Assembly (NCBI GenBank): GCA_938028725.1 | Contig: CALIMH010000010.1 | Coordinates: 62,001 to 126,000, forward strand | Direction: 5' to 3' | Length of the DNA stretch: 64,000 nucleotides | Origin: an uncultured Anaerolineae bacterium | GTDB taxonomy: Bacteria; Chloroflexota; Anaerolineae; J036; Brachytrichaceae | Shown here: positions 36,216 through 45,181 of the stretch, in pieces | How positions within the stretch are numbered: position 1 is the first letter of the stretch | Layout of the letters: every line of letters starts with the position of its first letter | The notes under the pieces: generated by a model | Database searches by the model: none | Told to the model about the DNA's origin: nothing | What the model saw: only the letters and a program-made list of their open reading frames with translations | Position numbers and translations under genes: made by a program

Positions 36216-38018
36216 ATGCTCCCCTTCACTCAGATCGTGGGTTTGGAGCGCGCTCAACAGGCGTTGCTGCTGTTAGCTGTGAATCCAGCCTTGAAGGGTG
36301 TCGCCATCGCGGCCACAGTCGGCAGCGGCAAATCCACCCTGGCGCGTGCCTTTGCTGAGCTCCTGCCGGCTAGCACCCCGTTCGTTGAGCTGCCGCTCAA
36401 CATCACGGAAGACCGACTGCTCGGCGGCTTGGACTTGGAGGCCACGCTCGCCACTGGCCGGCGCGTAGTGGAGCCTGGATTGCTGGCTCGCGCTCACGGC
36501 GGCGTGCTATACGTGGATGGTCTGAACCTGCTCGACCGCACCGTGGTGACCCATCTCGTCGAGGCGCTTTCCAGCAACGTGGTGCGAGTGGAGCGCGATG
36601 GGCTAAGCGCTGTGCATCCATCTGAGTTTATGCTGATCGCCACGTTTGACCCATCGGATGGCGACGTCTCACCCAGCTTGCTCGACCGCCTTGCGTTGTT
36701 TGTGCCGCTCACTCCGAGCGCTGTCGCTGCTGCTCGTGCCGAGGTAGTGCGCCGCAACCTGTGGCCGGCTGAGGCCGATGACGAAGTGGCGATGCTGCGC
36801 AGCCTAATCCAGGTCGCGCGCCAAGCGTTGCCGCACGTGCGTATCAGCGATGAGCAGGTGCAAGCCTTGTTGCACACGGCGCTCAGCCTGGGCGTGGAGG
36901 GCAACCGTGCGGATATTTTTGCTGTTGAAGCTGCGCTTGCCGCAGCCGCGCTTGAAGGGCGCACGCAGGTGGATGACAGCGACCTGCGCTTGGCAGCGCA
37001 GCTCGTGTTGGTGCCGCGCGCCACTCGCAGCCCGCACGAGCAGCTGCAAGCTGCTACCCATGAGCGTGCGCCGCAACCGCCCCCAACACCGTCAGATGGT
37101 GACGAGACCCAACGCGACGGCCAAGCGGATGAGCCGCGCTTGCCGGAGGAGATGCTGCTTGAGGCCGTCAAAACCGAGCTGCCACCCGATTTGTTGGGCT
37201 TGCCCTTTGCGCTGCAGCGCAAAAGTCGCGCCTCGGGCCGGCGTGGTGTGGCGTTGAACGCACGGCGTGGCCGCTTCGTCCGCGCGGTAGAAGGTGACCT
37301 GCGCTGCGGGCGGATCGCGCTGTTGCCCACTTTGCTTGCAGCAGCGCCTTGGCAGCGTTTGCGCCAGACTGAATGCCCTCACCACAACGGCCGCATTCAG
37401 GTGCGCCGCGGTGACCTGCGCGTGAAGCGCTTCCGCGACCGCGCCGGCATGCTGTATGTGTTTGTCGTGGATGCCAGCGGCTCCATGGCGATCAACCGTA
37501 TGCGCGAGGCCAAAGGCGCCGCGATCCGCCTGTTGCAGGATGCCTACGTGCACCGCGATCACGTGGCGCTGATCGCCTTTCGCGGGCGCGCTGCCCAGGT
37601 ACTATTGCCTGTCGCCCAAAGCGTGGAGCGTGCTAAGCGCGAGCTGGATGTGCTGCCAACTGGCGGCGGCACGCCATTGGCTTCAGCGCTGCTGGCTGCG
37701 CTCCAAATCATCCGCCAGGCGCGCAGCCGAGGAATTGCGCAAGCCACCTTGGTGTTGATGACCGATGGGCGCGCTAACGTCGGCATTGCTGCCGCTGATC
37801 GCCAGACGCTGCGCGAGGAAGTGCGCCGTCTTGCCCAGCTGATCGTCGCTGAGCGCATCAACAGTGTTGTGATTGATACCCAGGTCAATTACCTCTCGCG
37901 CAGCGAAGCTGCGGAGCTGGCTACGTGGTTAGGCGGCCGCTACGTGTATTTGCCCAATGCGAAAGCCGATCAGATCGCTCAGAAGGCGATGAGCATCTCA
38001 TCTGCAATACGGAGGTGA
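36216..38018 (+). CDS. bchD: Magnesium chelatase subunit D
   Basis: A 600-residue protein. An N-terminal AAA+ domain (Walker A ATVGSGKST near 31; Walker-B position reads VLYVDGLNLLD with Gly in place of the Glu), an acidic/proline-rich linker (~275-330), and a C-terminal VWA domain with MIDAS DASGSMA at ~419 and MTDGRANVG. In the family, D is a platform with impaired ATPase; the missing Glu fits this although the P-loop is intact. The frame is open upstream to 36048, but ATG 36216 (AAGGG ahead, 13 bp after bchI) fits. Confidence 0.94.
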   Translation: MLPFTQIVGLERAQQALLLLAVNPALKGVAIAATVGSGKSTLARAFAELLPASTPFVELPLNITEDRLLGGLDLEATLATGRRVVEPGLLARAHGGVLYVDGLNLLDRTVVTHLVEALSSNVVRVERDGLSAVHPSEFMLIATFDPSDGDVSPSLLDRLALFVPLTPSAVAAARAEVVRRNLWPAEADDEVAMLRSLIQVARQALPHVRISDEQVQALLHTALSLGVEGNRADIFAVEAALAAAALEGRTQVDDSDLRLAAQLVLVPRATRSPHEQLQAATHERAPQPPPTPSDGDETQRDGQADEPRLPEEMLLEAVKTELPPDLLGLPFALQRKSRASGRRGVALNARRGRFVRAVEGDLRCGRIALLPTLLAAAPWQRLRQTECPHHNGRIQVRRGDLRVKRFRDRAGMLYVFVVDASGSMAINRMREAKGAAIRLLQDAYVHRDHVALIAFRGRAAQVLLPVAQSVERAKRELDVLPTGGGTPLASALLAALQIIRQARSRGIAQATLVLMTDGRANVGIAAADRQTLREEVRRLAQLIVAERINSVVIDTQVNYLSRSEAAELATWLGGRYVYLPNAKADQIAQKAMSISSAIRR

Positions 38019-38023
38019 AGGCC

Positions 38024-41000
38024 ATGAGTGAGAAGCCCCGCATCGTTGCGATTGTGGGCTTGGAGCACTTCAATCGCAGTGTATGGGATGAGGTGAAGGC
38101 CCAGCTTGCACCCCATGCTCACCTCGACCAGTTCACTGAATGGGAGTTGGAGCGCCGCGACCCAGCGCTGGCGCAAGCCGTCCATGAAGCCGATTGCCTG
38201 TTCCTCTCCATGATCAATTTCAAGGACCAGGCAGATTGGTTGCGCGAGCTCGTGGAGCAGTCGCGCGCCAAAACAGTTTTCGCCTACGAGTCCATGCCGG
38301 AGGTGATGGCGCTCAATCGGGTGGGCGACTATGTGGTGGCTGCGCGGCCTGGTCAGAAGAGCGGGATGCCGGAGCCGATCAAGAAGATCGCGCGCATGTT
38401 GGTGCACGGCCGTGATGAGGACACGCTCTACGGCTACACCAAATTGATGAAGCTGATGCAGACCATGATGCGCTTCATGCCCGCCAAGGCGCGCGACTTC
38501 AAGAACTGGATGCAGGTGAACATCTACTGGAATCAGCCGTTGGCTGTCAACATCGTCAGCATGTTTCGCTTCATCCTGCGTGAGTACTTCCACTGCCCGC
38601 TTGAGGTGACCCCTGTGGTGGAAGTGCCGATGATGGGGCTCTATCACCCTGCCGCTCGCGCGTTCTTCAAGGACATTCCCGCCTTCCGCGAATGGCGGCG
38701 CAACGCTGCACTCGGCGCCAAGATGGCGAGCGCGCCGAGCTTCACGCCGCGCGTGGCACTGCTGTTCTTCCGCAAACACTTGATGCAAGAGCGCAGCTAC
38801 ATTGACCATTTGATCCAAGTGATGGAGACAGATGGCTTCGAAGTGCTTCCCATCTTCGTCACTGGGATCGAGGCGCATGTGGTGGTGCGCGATTGGCTAG
38901 TGCGCGAAAAGGTGGATGCGGTGGTGAGCACCATTGGCTTTGCGCTGATTGGCGGACCGGCCGGCTCTACAAGCCCTGGTGTGCATCGCGAGGCTGCTGT
39001 AGATATCCTCAGCCGCCTTGATGCGCCCTACATTGTGGCCCAGCCACTCTACGTGCAGGATTTCGTCTCGTGGCGCAAGCACGGTGTCGGGCCAATGCAA
39101 GCTGCCGCGCTCTACGCACTGCCAGAAATGGATGGGGCGGTCCATCCGCTGGTGATCGGCGCGCTCAATAATGGTCGTTTCGAGGTGGTGCCGGATCGCT
39201 TGCAGCGCTTGTGTGGGCTGGTGCGGCGCTGGGCGGCCCTGCGCCATAAACCCAACCGCGAGAAGAAACTCGCCTTTGTGGTGTACGACTATCCACCCGG
39301 CCTTGGCAAAAAAGCCACTGCGGCGTTGCTGGATGTGCCACGCTCGTTGTGGAACATCTTGCGGCGTCTGCAAGCAGAAGGCTACCACGTGGGCGAGCTG
39401 CCTCCTTCACCAGAAGCGCTGATGGACTTGCTCGAGCAGGCCACTTCACCAGAACTGGCGCACCCACGCACCGCCCTACAAGTGAGCGGTGACCAGTTCA
39501 AACGGTGGACCACGCCGCGCGAGCGCCAGCGCGTCGAGGAGCGCTGGGGGCCGTGGCCGGGCGACATTGCACCGCTTGGCCGTGACGCGGTGTTTATCGG
39601 CGGGCTGCAACTCGGCAACGTGTACATCGGCGTCCAGCCCCGTTTAGGTGTGACCGGCGATCCCATGCGCTTGCTGTTTGACAAGGAGAACACTCCTCAC
39701 CACCAATACTTGGCCTTTTACCGATGGTTGGTGCACGGCTTTGGCGCGGATGCGCTGGTGCATGTTGGCATGCATGGCTCAGCAGAATGGATGCCCGGCC
39801 TGCAGCTTGGCATGACGCGCAGTTGCTGGCCTGATGCGCTGCTGGGCGAGTTGCCTCATTTTTACCTCTACCCCATGAACAACCCCAGCGAGGCCAGTAT
39901 CGCGAAGCGGCGCGGCTACGCCGTGATGATCTCGCACGCGGTGCCTCCTATGGCGCGCGCCGGGCTTTACAAAGAGCTGATTGCGCTCAAGGAAATGCTG
40001 CATGATTACCGCGAGCGCAACACCCCTCCCACACCAGAGGTGGAGGAGGCCATCCTCCGCAAAGTGGCACTGGCTAATTTGGACAGCGACTGCCCGCGCC
40101 ACCAAGATGAGCAGTTCGACACTTACGCCAGCCGGCTTTACGCATATCTGCGTGACTTAGAGCAGCGCCTCATCACCGCCTCGCTGCATGTGTTCGGCGA
40201 GGCAGCGCCGCAAGAGGCCCAAGTCGTCACCATCACCGAGGTGCTGAAGGCCCGCGGGGCTGCCGGTCGCGGGTTAGGTGATGTGATGCTGCGCGAGCTG
40301 GGCGGCAGTGCGCCTGTCGCATCGTATGCGGAGTTGCTGGCCCGTGCACGCCACGGTGACGCTGAGGCGTTACAGCTCCGTGAGCGCGTGGATGAGGCCG
40401 CGCGTGAGTTCGTTGAGCGCTGCGTGTTTCGCGGCGAGACGCCGGCGGCTGCCTTGCATCATGCCACACGCAACGGCGCTCATCTCGCGGCGGAGGATGC
40501 GGCCGCTGTGATCGAGATGGCAGCTCACGGCCGGCAAATCCTGCGCGCGCTCAGCGATCAGCGGGGAGAGTTGGATGCGCTTGTCCGCGGCTTGAGCGGC
40601 CGCTACATCCCGCCGGCACCCGGCGGCGATGTGATCCGCGATGGCTTGCACGTGCTGCCCACCGGCCGCAACATCCATGCGGTGGACTCTTGGCGCATCC
40701 CGAGCGAGCTGGCCTATGCGCGAGGTCGGCAGATCGCCGAAGCCCTCCTGGCTCGCCATCGCGCTGAGCACGACGGCGCATACCCGGAGACCATCGCGCA
40801 AGTGCTATGGGGCTTAGACACGATCAAGACCAAGGGCGAATCTGTCGCCATCGTGCTGGGCCTGATCGGTGCTCGGCCTGCGTATGATGAGCAGGGCAAG
40901 ATCAGCCACTACGAACTAATCCCCCTGGCCGAGCTGGGTCGCCCCCGCGTGGATGTGCTGATGCAGCTCAGCCCGATCTTCCGCGATACCTTCGAGCTGG

Positions 41001-41848
41001 TCATGGATCACCTCGATCGGTTGGTGCGAGAAGCGGCGCGCGCTGATGAGCCGCCGGAGATGAACTTCGTCAAGAAGCATGTCCAAGAGGCGCTGCGGGA
41101 CGGCATGACCTTCGAGCAGGCCACCGCCCGGCTTTTCACACAGCCGCCTGGCCAATACGGCACCTACGTGGACGACATGGTGGAGGACTCCGCCTGGCAG
41201 ACGCAGGACGATCTGGTCCAGCTTTTTGTGCGGCGCAATAGCTACGCCTACGGCGGCGGGCGGGCTGGCCAGCCTATGCCGGAGGTGCTGCGACGCGTGC
41301 TCGGCACAGTTGGACGAGTGGTTCACGAGATCGACTCGGTTGAATTCGGCGTGGCCGACATTGACCACTACTTCTCCTCGTCCGGCGCGTTGCAGTTAGC
41401 TGCCCGCCAACACACCGGCGCGCCGGTCAAGCTGAACTACGTGGAGAGCTACACCGCAGAGACGCGCGTAGAGGACGTGGAGCACGTGCTGCGTGTGGAG
41501 TATCGCACCAAGCTGCTCAACCCGCGCTGGTTCGAGGGCATGTTGCAACACGGCCGCAGCGGCGTCGCTGAGATCAGCAACCGCTTCACCTATATGCTTG
41601 GCTGGGACGCCGTCGCCGACGCTGTAGATGACTGGGTGTATGCCGAGGCAGCGCGCACGTACGTGCTCGACCCTCACATGCGCGCGCGGCTCACCGACCT
41701 CAATCCTCAAGCGATGCGCAACATGGTCGCTCGATTGCTCGAGGCTCACGGGCGTGGTTTGTGGCGCGCCGATGACGAAGTGATCCAACAGCTCAAGGAC
41801 CTCTACGCCGATCTTGAAGATCGGTTGGAGGGCGTGACGATGGCTTGA
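38024..41848 (+). CDS. bchH: Magnesium chelatase subunit H (cobaltochelatase CobN-like)
   Basis: A 1274-residue porphyrin-binding subunit. N-terminal family block RPRIVAIVG-like (KPRIVAIVGLEHFNRSVW), then YHPAARAFFKDIPAFREW, LLFFRKHLMQERSYIDHLI, and later GSAEWMPGLQLGMT and GGRAGQPMPEVLRRVLG. It binds protoporphyrin IX and Mg2+, and BchID drive insertion. GGAGGTGA is at the end of bchD, so translation is coupled. The DNA is in one open frame and length fits BchH (1190-1300). CobN is rejected because of the bchI/bchD neighbours. Confidence 0.95.
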   Translation: MSEKPRIVAIVGLEHFNRSVWDEVKAQLAPHAHLDQFTEWELERRDPALAQAVHEADCLFLSMINFKDQADWLRELVEQSRAKTVFAYESMPEVMALNRVGDYVVAARPGQKSGMPEPIKKIARMLVHGRDEDTLYGYTKLMKLMQTMMRFMPAKARDFKNWMQVNIYWNQPLAVNIVSMFRFILREYFHCPLEVTPVVEVPMMGLYHPAARAFFKDIPAFREWRRNAALGAKMASAPSFTPRVALLFFRKHLMQERSYIDHLIQVMETDGFEVLPIFVTGIEAHVVVRDWLVREKVDAVVSTIGFALIGGPAGSTSPGVHREAAVDILSRLDAPYIVAQPLYVQDFVSWRKHGVGPMQAAALYALPEMDGAVHPLVIGALNNGRFEVVPDRLQRLCGLVRRWAALRHKPNREKKLAFVVYDYPPGLGKKATAALLDVPRSLWNILRRLQAEGYHVGELPPSPEALMDLLEQATSPELAHPRTALQVSGDQFKRWTTPRERQRVEERWGPWPGDIAPLGRDAVFIGGLQLGNVYIGVQPRLGVTGDPMRLLFDKENTPHHQYLAFYRWLVHGFGADALVHVGMHGSAEWMPGLQLGMTRSCWPDALLGELPHFYLYPMNNPSEASIAKRRGYAVMISHAVPPMARAGLYKELIALKEMLHDYRERNTPPTPEVEEAILRKVALANLDSDCPRHQDEQFDTYASRLYAYLRDLEQRLITASLHVFGEAAPQEAQVVTITEVLKARGAAGRGLGDVMLRELGGSAPVASYAELLARARHGDAEALQLRERVDEAAREFVERCVFRGETPAAALHHATRNGAHLAAEDAAAVIEMAAHGRQILRALSDQRGELDALVRGLSGRYIPPAPGGDVIRDGLHVLPTGRNIHAVDSWRIPSELAYARGRQIAEALLARHRAEHDGAYPETIAQVLWGLDTIKTKGESVAIVLGLIGARPAYDEQGKISHYELIPLAELGRPRVDVLMQLSPIFRDTFELVMDHLDRLVREAARADEPPEMNFVKKHVQEALRDGMTFEQATARLFTQPPGQYGTYVDDMVEDSAWQTQDDLVQLFVRRNSYAYGGGRAGQPMPEVLRRVLGTVGRVVHEIDSVEFGVADIDHYFSSSGALQLAARQHTGAPVKLNYVESYTAETRVEDVEHVLRVEYRTKLLNPRWFEGMLQHGRSGVAEISNRFTYMLGWDAVADAVDDWVYAEAARTYVLDPHMRARLTDLNPQAMRNMVARLLEAHGRGLWRADDEVIQQLKDLYADLEDRLEGVTMA

Positions 41849-41863
41849 TGTAAAGTGACAGCG

Positions 41864-42808
41864 ATGAGAACCAAAGCAGTTGTGATCCCCGCGGCGCACA
41901 CGGTGGAGCTGCGCGAAGTGGAGCTGAAGCCGCTTGGTGATGATGACGTGTTGCTGCAGACCACACTCACCAGCATCAGCGCCGGCACTGAGCGCATGTT
42001 GCTGCGCGGTGTGATGCCGCATCCCATGTTGCAGTTCCCGGTTGTGCCGGGCTATGAGACCGTGGGCAGAGTGATTGACGCCGGCTCCAACGCAAGAGGC
42101 TGGGTCGGCAAGCGCGCTTACGTTGGCGGCAACTACGGCTTTATCGGCGTCAACCCCGCTTTCGGCGGCCAGAGCGCGCATATCGTCGCGCCGGCCTCGC
42201 ATCTCACCGACATCGAGCAGCTTACCGATGAGCAAGGCGTGATGTTAGCCCTGGCTGCCACAGCGTTGCACGGCGTGGATGTGGCAATGCTGGAGTCCAT
42301 CCCTGGCCAACCGCGCGTGTTGGTGCTGGGTCAAGGCGTGGTCGGCCAGTTGGCCGCGCGGTTCGCCAAAGCGCGCGGCGCGCACGTGACCGTGACCGAC
42401 AAGTTTGAGGTTCGCCTTGCCCTCTCTGTGGCCGACGTGGTGGTGCCGCCAGGCGCGCAGTCGCCAGCAGATCAGCCCTACGATGTGCTGATTGACGCCA
42501 CCGGCAAAATGGAGGCCATCGCCTCTCAGCTAATGAGCCTCAAAAAGGGTGGGCGTGTGGTGCTGTTGGGCTACTACGAGCGCATTGACCTGCCTTACAT
42601 GCCCGCCTTTTTGCGCGAGTTGACTTTTGCAGTGAGCAAAGAGTGGGCACCTGGCGACGTCGCCCGCGCGCGCGACGCTATCGCGCGCGGCGAGGTAGAA
42701 GTGCAGCGCTTGATCACCCATTGCCTGCCGGCGGATGACGCGCCGCGCGCCTTCGAGATCGCCTTCAACGACCCAGCTTGCGTCAAAATGACTCTGCGCT
42801 GGTCGTAA
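41864..42808 (+). CDS. bchC: Bacteriochlorophyllide a dehydrogenase BchC
   Basis: A 314-residue MDR-type oxidoreductase. Family signatures are SISAGTERMLLRGVMP, VVPGYETVGRVIDAG and VLVLGQGVVGQLAARFAKARGAHVTVTD (Rossmann), without the Zn-ligand set of alcohol dehydrogenases. It oxidises the C3 hydroxyethyl group to acetyl in bacteriochlorophyllide a synthesis. The ATG at 41864 lies 16 bp after bchH; GTG 41855 is an alternative. Neighbours bchF and bchX catalyse the flanking steps. Confidence 0.88.
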   Translation: MRTKAVVIPAAHTVELREVELKPLGDDDVLLQTTLTSISAGTERMLLRGVMPHPMLQFPVVPGYETVGRVIDAGSNARGWVGKRAYVGGNYGFIGVNPAFGGQSAHIVAPASHLTDIEQLTDEQGVMLALAATALHGVDVAMLESIPGQPRVLVLGQGVVGQLAARFAKARGAHVTVTDKFEVRLALSVADVVVPPGAQSPADQPYDVLIDATGKMEAIASQLMSLKKGGRVVLLGYYERIDLPYMPAFLRELTFAVSKEWAPGDVARARDAIARGEVEVQRLITHCLPADDAPRAFEIAFNDPACVKMTLRWS

Positions 42809-42829
42809 CGCAACAAAGGAGGAAACACT

Positions 42830-43996
42830 ATGGCGCCACGTTTAATAGCAATCTATGGCAAAGGCGGAATTGGCAAAAGCTTCTTCACCGCTAACCTGAG
42901 CGCAAAGATGGCCTTGAAGGGCTTTCGCGTTTTGCAGCTCGGCTGTGACCCCAAGCACGATAGCTGCAACGCGTTGTTTGAGGGACGCAGCCTCCCCACG
43001 ATTGGCGATCAGTGGCGTGCCTTCAAAGATGCCGGGCGCGAAAAGGACCTGCGCGTCGAGCACCTCATCTTTAAGACGGACCTGGGGCGTGGTGCGACGC
43101 TCTTCGGCGCGGAGCTGGGTGGCCCGGAAGTGGGGCGCGGTTGCGGCGGGCGTGGCATCTCGTTCGGCTTCGGACTACTGGAGGAGATGGGGATGGCCAA
43201 CTGGGCGCTGGATTACATCGTCATGGACTTCCTCGGCGACGTAGTGTGTGGCGGCTTCGCCACACCGATTGCCAAGAGCCTTGCCGAGGAGATCATCGTC
43301 GTGGCCAGCCACGACCGCATGAGCCTCTACGCCGCCAACAACTTGGCCCGCGCTGTGAACTACTTTCAATCCATCGGCGGCAAAAGCCGTCTGATCGGCA
43401 TGGTGCTCAACCGCGATGACGGCAGCGGCGTGGCGGAGCGCTTTGCCGAGCAAACCAACATACCCATCCTGGCACGCATCCCATTTAGCCCTGAAGCGCG
43501 CCGGCTGAGCGACCAGTGCAAGCTGCTCTTCGAGCTGCCGGAGATGGATTACATCTTCGATCAGTTTGTCAACAAGCTGCATCGGCGTGAGTACACGCTG
43601 CCGGAAAAGATCACGCCGCTCGAGTATGACCAATTCCTCGCCATCTTCGGCGCTGCCGAGCCACCCGGCTCGCCTCCAGGCGCAACCATGGACGACCTGC
43701 TCGGCAAGACAGCCCAGGCCGTGCAGGGAATTGACCTAAGCAGCCCTGAGTACAGCCCCGACAGCAAGCTGATCGTGCGCCGCATCATGCAAGAAATGGG
43801 CTTGAAAGTGATCAGACTGATCGAGGAGCCCGAACGCGGCGTTGTGCTAACCACCGAGGCAGGTTGGCAAGTCGTTTTTGGCGACCCTCGCCAAGACACC
43901 GATGCCAAAATCGCTATTCTCGCGGCGCTCAGCCACAGCGGCGAGTCATTCCACCTCGCTGATGTGCGCTACGCGGCAGCTCCGTTCTACGAGTGA
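42830..43996 (+). CDS. bchX: Chlorophyllide a reductase iron protein BchX with FtsQ-like C-terminal extension
   Basis: A 388-residue NifH-like ATPase. The P-loop GKGGIGKS is at residues 10-17. Cys105 (GRGCGGRG) and Cys140 (DVVCGGFA) are the [4Fe-4S] ligands between two subunits. GCDPKHDSC, ELGGPEVGRGCGGRGI and NRDDGSG mark BchX rather than BchL. With BchYZ it reduces ring B. Typical BchX ends near the equivalent of ~290 here; residues ~300-388 are extra and resemble FtsQ's C-terminal beta domain (see findings). AAAGGAGGAAA directly precedes the ATG. Confidence 0.9.
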   Translation: MAPRLIAIYGKGGIGKSFFTANLSAKMALKGFRVLQLGCDPKHDSCNALFEGRSLPTIGDQWRAFKDAGREKDLRVEHLIFKTDLGRGATLFGAELGGPEVGRGCGGRGISFGFGLLEEMGMANWALDYIVMDFLGDVVCGGFATPIAKSLAEEIIVVASHDRMSLYAANNLARAVNYFQSIGGKSRLIGMVLNRDDGSGVAERFAEQTNIPILARIPFSPEARRLSDQCKLLFELPEMDYIFDQFVNKLHRREYTLPEKITPLEYDQFLAIFGAAEPPGSPPGATMDDLLGKTAQAVQGIDLSSPEYSPDSKLIVRRIMQEMGLKVIRLIEEPERGVVLTTEAGWQVVFGDPRQDTDAKIAILAALSHSGESFHLADVRYAAAPFYE

Positions 43997-44233
43997 ACGC
44001 CAGTTACCTATCCCGTGAGGCGCGCCCTCTGCCAGGGCGCAGCGGCAGAGGCACAGACATCGTGCTCTTTGAGGCGACAGGTCCGCCAAATGGGCCCTGC
44101 CTGAGCGAACTTTCCTGAATCCGCTCTGAATGGGCGCAAACACCATCGCTCCACCCCATCACGCTCTGATAACATTAGGCGGGCTGGCTTCGGCTGGTGG
44201 CGGCATAGCAATTCTTTGCATTGCTTGACAACG
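43997..44233 (+). other. 237-bp gap between bchX and crtB with two overlapping hairpins
   Basis: Two mutually exclusive inverted repeats share sequence: GCGCCCT/AGGGCGC at 44022-44040, and CCTCTGCC/GGCAGAGG at 44026-44051. No T-run follows, so a simple terminator is unlikely. The rest holds no recognisable gene; a possible -10 (TGATAACAT) is at about 44167. Confidence 0.45.
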
Positions 44234-45175
44234 ATGTGCATGCTTGAGCTACTCACATCCCGAGCGAACGCACCGCAAATGAGAGAGCCGCATCGCCTTG
44301 ATCTTGAGCGCGCTTTCAACCTCTGCGAAGAGATCACTCGTGACCACTCCAAGTCCTTTCACTTCAGCACTCGTTTCCTCCCAGCTGATAAGCGGCGTGC
44401 CATTCGCGCCCTGTACGCTTTCTGTCGTACCACCGACGACATGGTGGACGTGCTGTCGCATAACGTCACCGAGACGCGCTGCCATTTGGACTCATGGCGC
44501 TTAGCTTCTCGGCTGAGCGCCGAGCAACAACACAATCCGGTGCTCGCAGCATGGACGCAAGTGCGCGAGCAATACGCCGTGCCTCAGCGTTACGCTGAAG
44601 AGCTCATTGATGGCTGCGAGATGGACCTCACCATCAGCCGTTATGAGACGTGGGAGCAGTTGCGGCACTACTGCTACTGCGTCGCCAGCACGGTGGGGCT
44701 GATCAGCATGCACATCATCGGCCTTGTCCGCACTGATCCCCAGTCGCGCGCCACAGCAGAGGCCGCTGCCATTGACTTGGGGGTGGCGCTGCAGCTCACC
44801 AACATTTTGCGTGACGTGGGCGAAGATTTGCAGCGCGGTCGCATCTACCTACCGCTCGAGGACTTGCGACGATTCAATTACACCGAGGACGATCTAAAGC
44901 GACACGTAGTTGATTCGCGCTTCCGCAGCTTGATGCAATTTGAAATTCAGCGCGCCCGCGAGCTATACGCGCAAAGCTTGCCCGCTGTGGCAATGTTAAG
45001 GTCAGAAGGGCGGATCGCCGTCACCGCCGCGGCGGTGTTGTATCGCGGCATCCTCAACAAAATCGAACAGAACGGCTACGACGTGTTCACCCGCCGCGCT
45101 TACCTCAGTTACGCTGAGAAGCTGCGTTACATGCCCTACATTCTGCGCTTGGCCTTTCGCCCAACGCTTGCCTAA
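44234..45175 (+). CDS. crtB: Phytoene synthase
   Basis: A ~313-residue squalene/phytoene synthase. The two aspartate motifs are RTTDDMVDV and NILRDVGEDLQRGRIYLP; FCRTTDD and YCYCVASTVGL are further family blocks. It condenses two GGPP to phytoene, the first carotenoid step. It is preceded by bchX and followed after 6 bp by cruF, so pigment genes are contiguous. Start codons ATG 44234, 44240 and 44279 are all possible; the first is listed. Confidence 0.92.
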   Translation: MCMLELLTSRANAPQMREPHRLDLERAFNLCEEITRDHSKSFHFSTRFLPADKRRAIRALYAFCRTTDDMVDVLSHNVTETRCHLDSWRLASRLSAEQQHNPVLAAWTQVREQYAVPQRYAEELIDGCEMDLTISRYETWEQLRHYCYCVASTVGLISMHIIGLVRTDPQSRATAEAAAIDLGVALQLTNILRDVGEDLQRGRIYLPLEDLRRFNYTEDDLKRHVVDSRFRSLMQFEIQRARELYAQSLPAVAMLRSEGRIAVTAAAVLYRGILNKIEQNGYDVFTRRAYLSYAEKLRYMPYILRLAFRPTLA

Positions 45176-45181
45176 ACCCTG

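Noticed and set aside
42830-43996. Identification as BchL (DPOR iron protein)
   Set aside because: The ELGGPEVGRGCGGRG block, the neighbours bchC/bchF and the spacing of the Cys residues fit BchX; BchL was not favoured.
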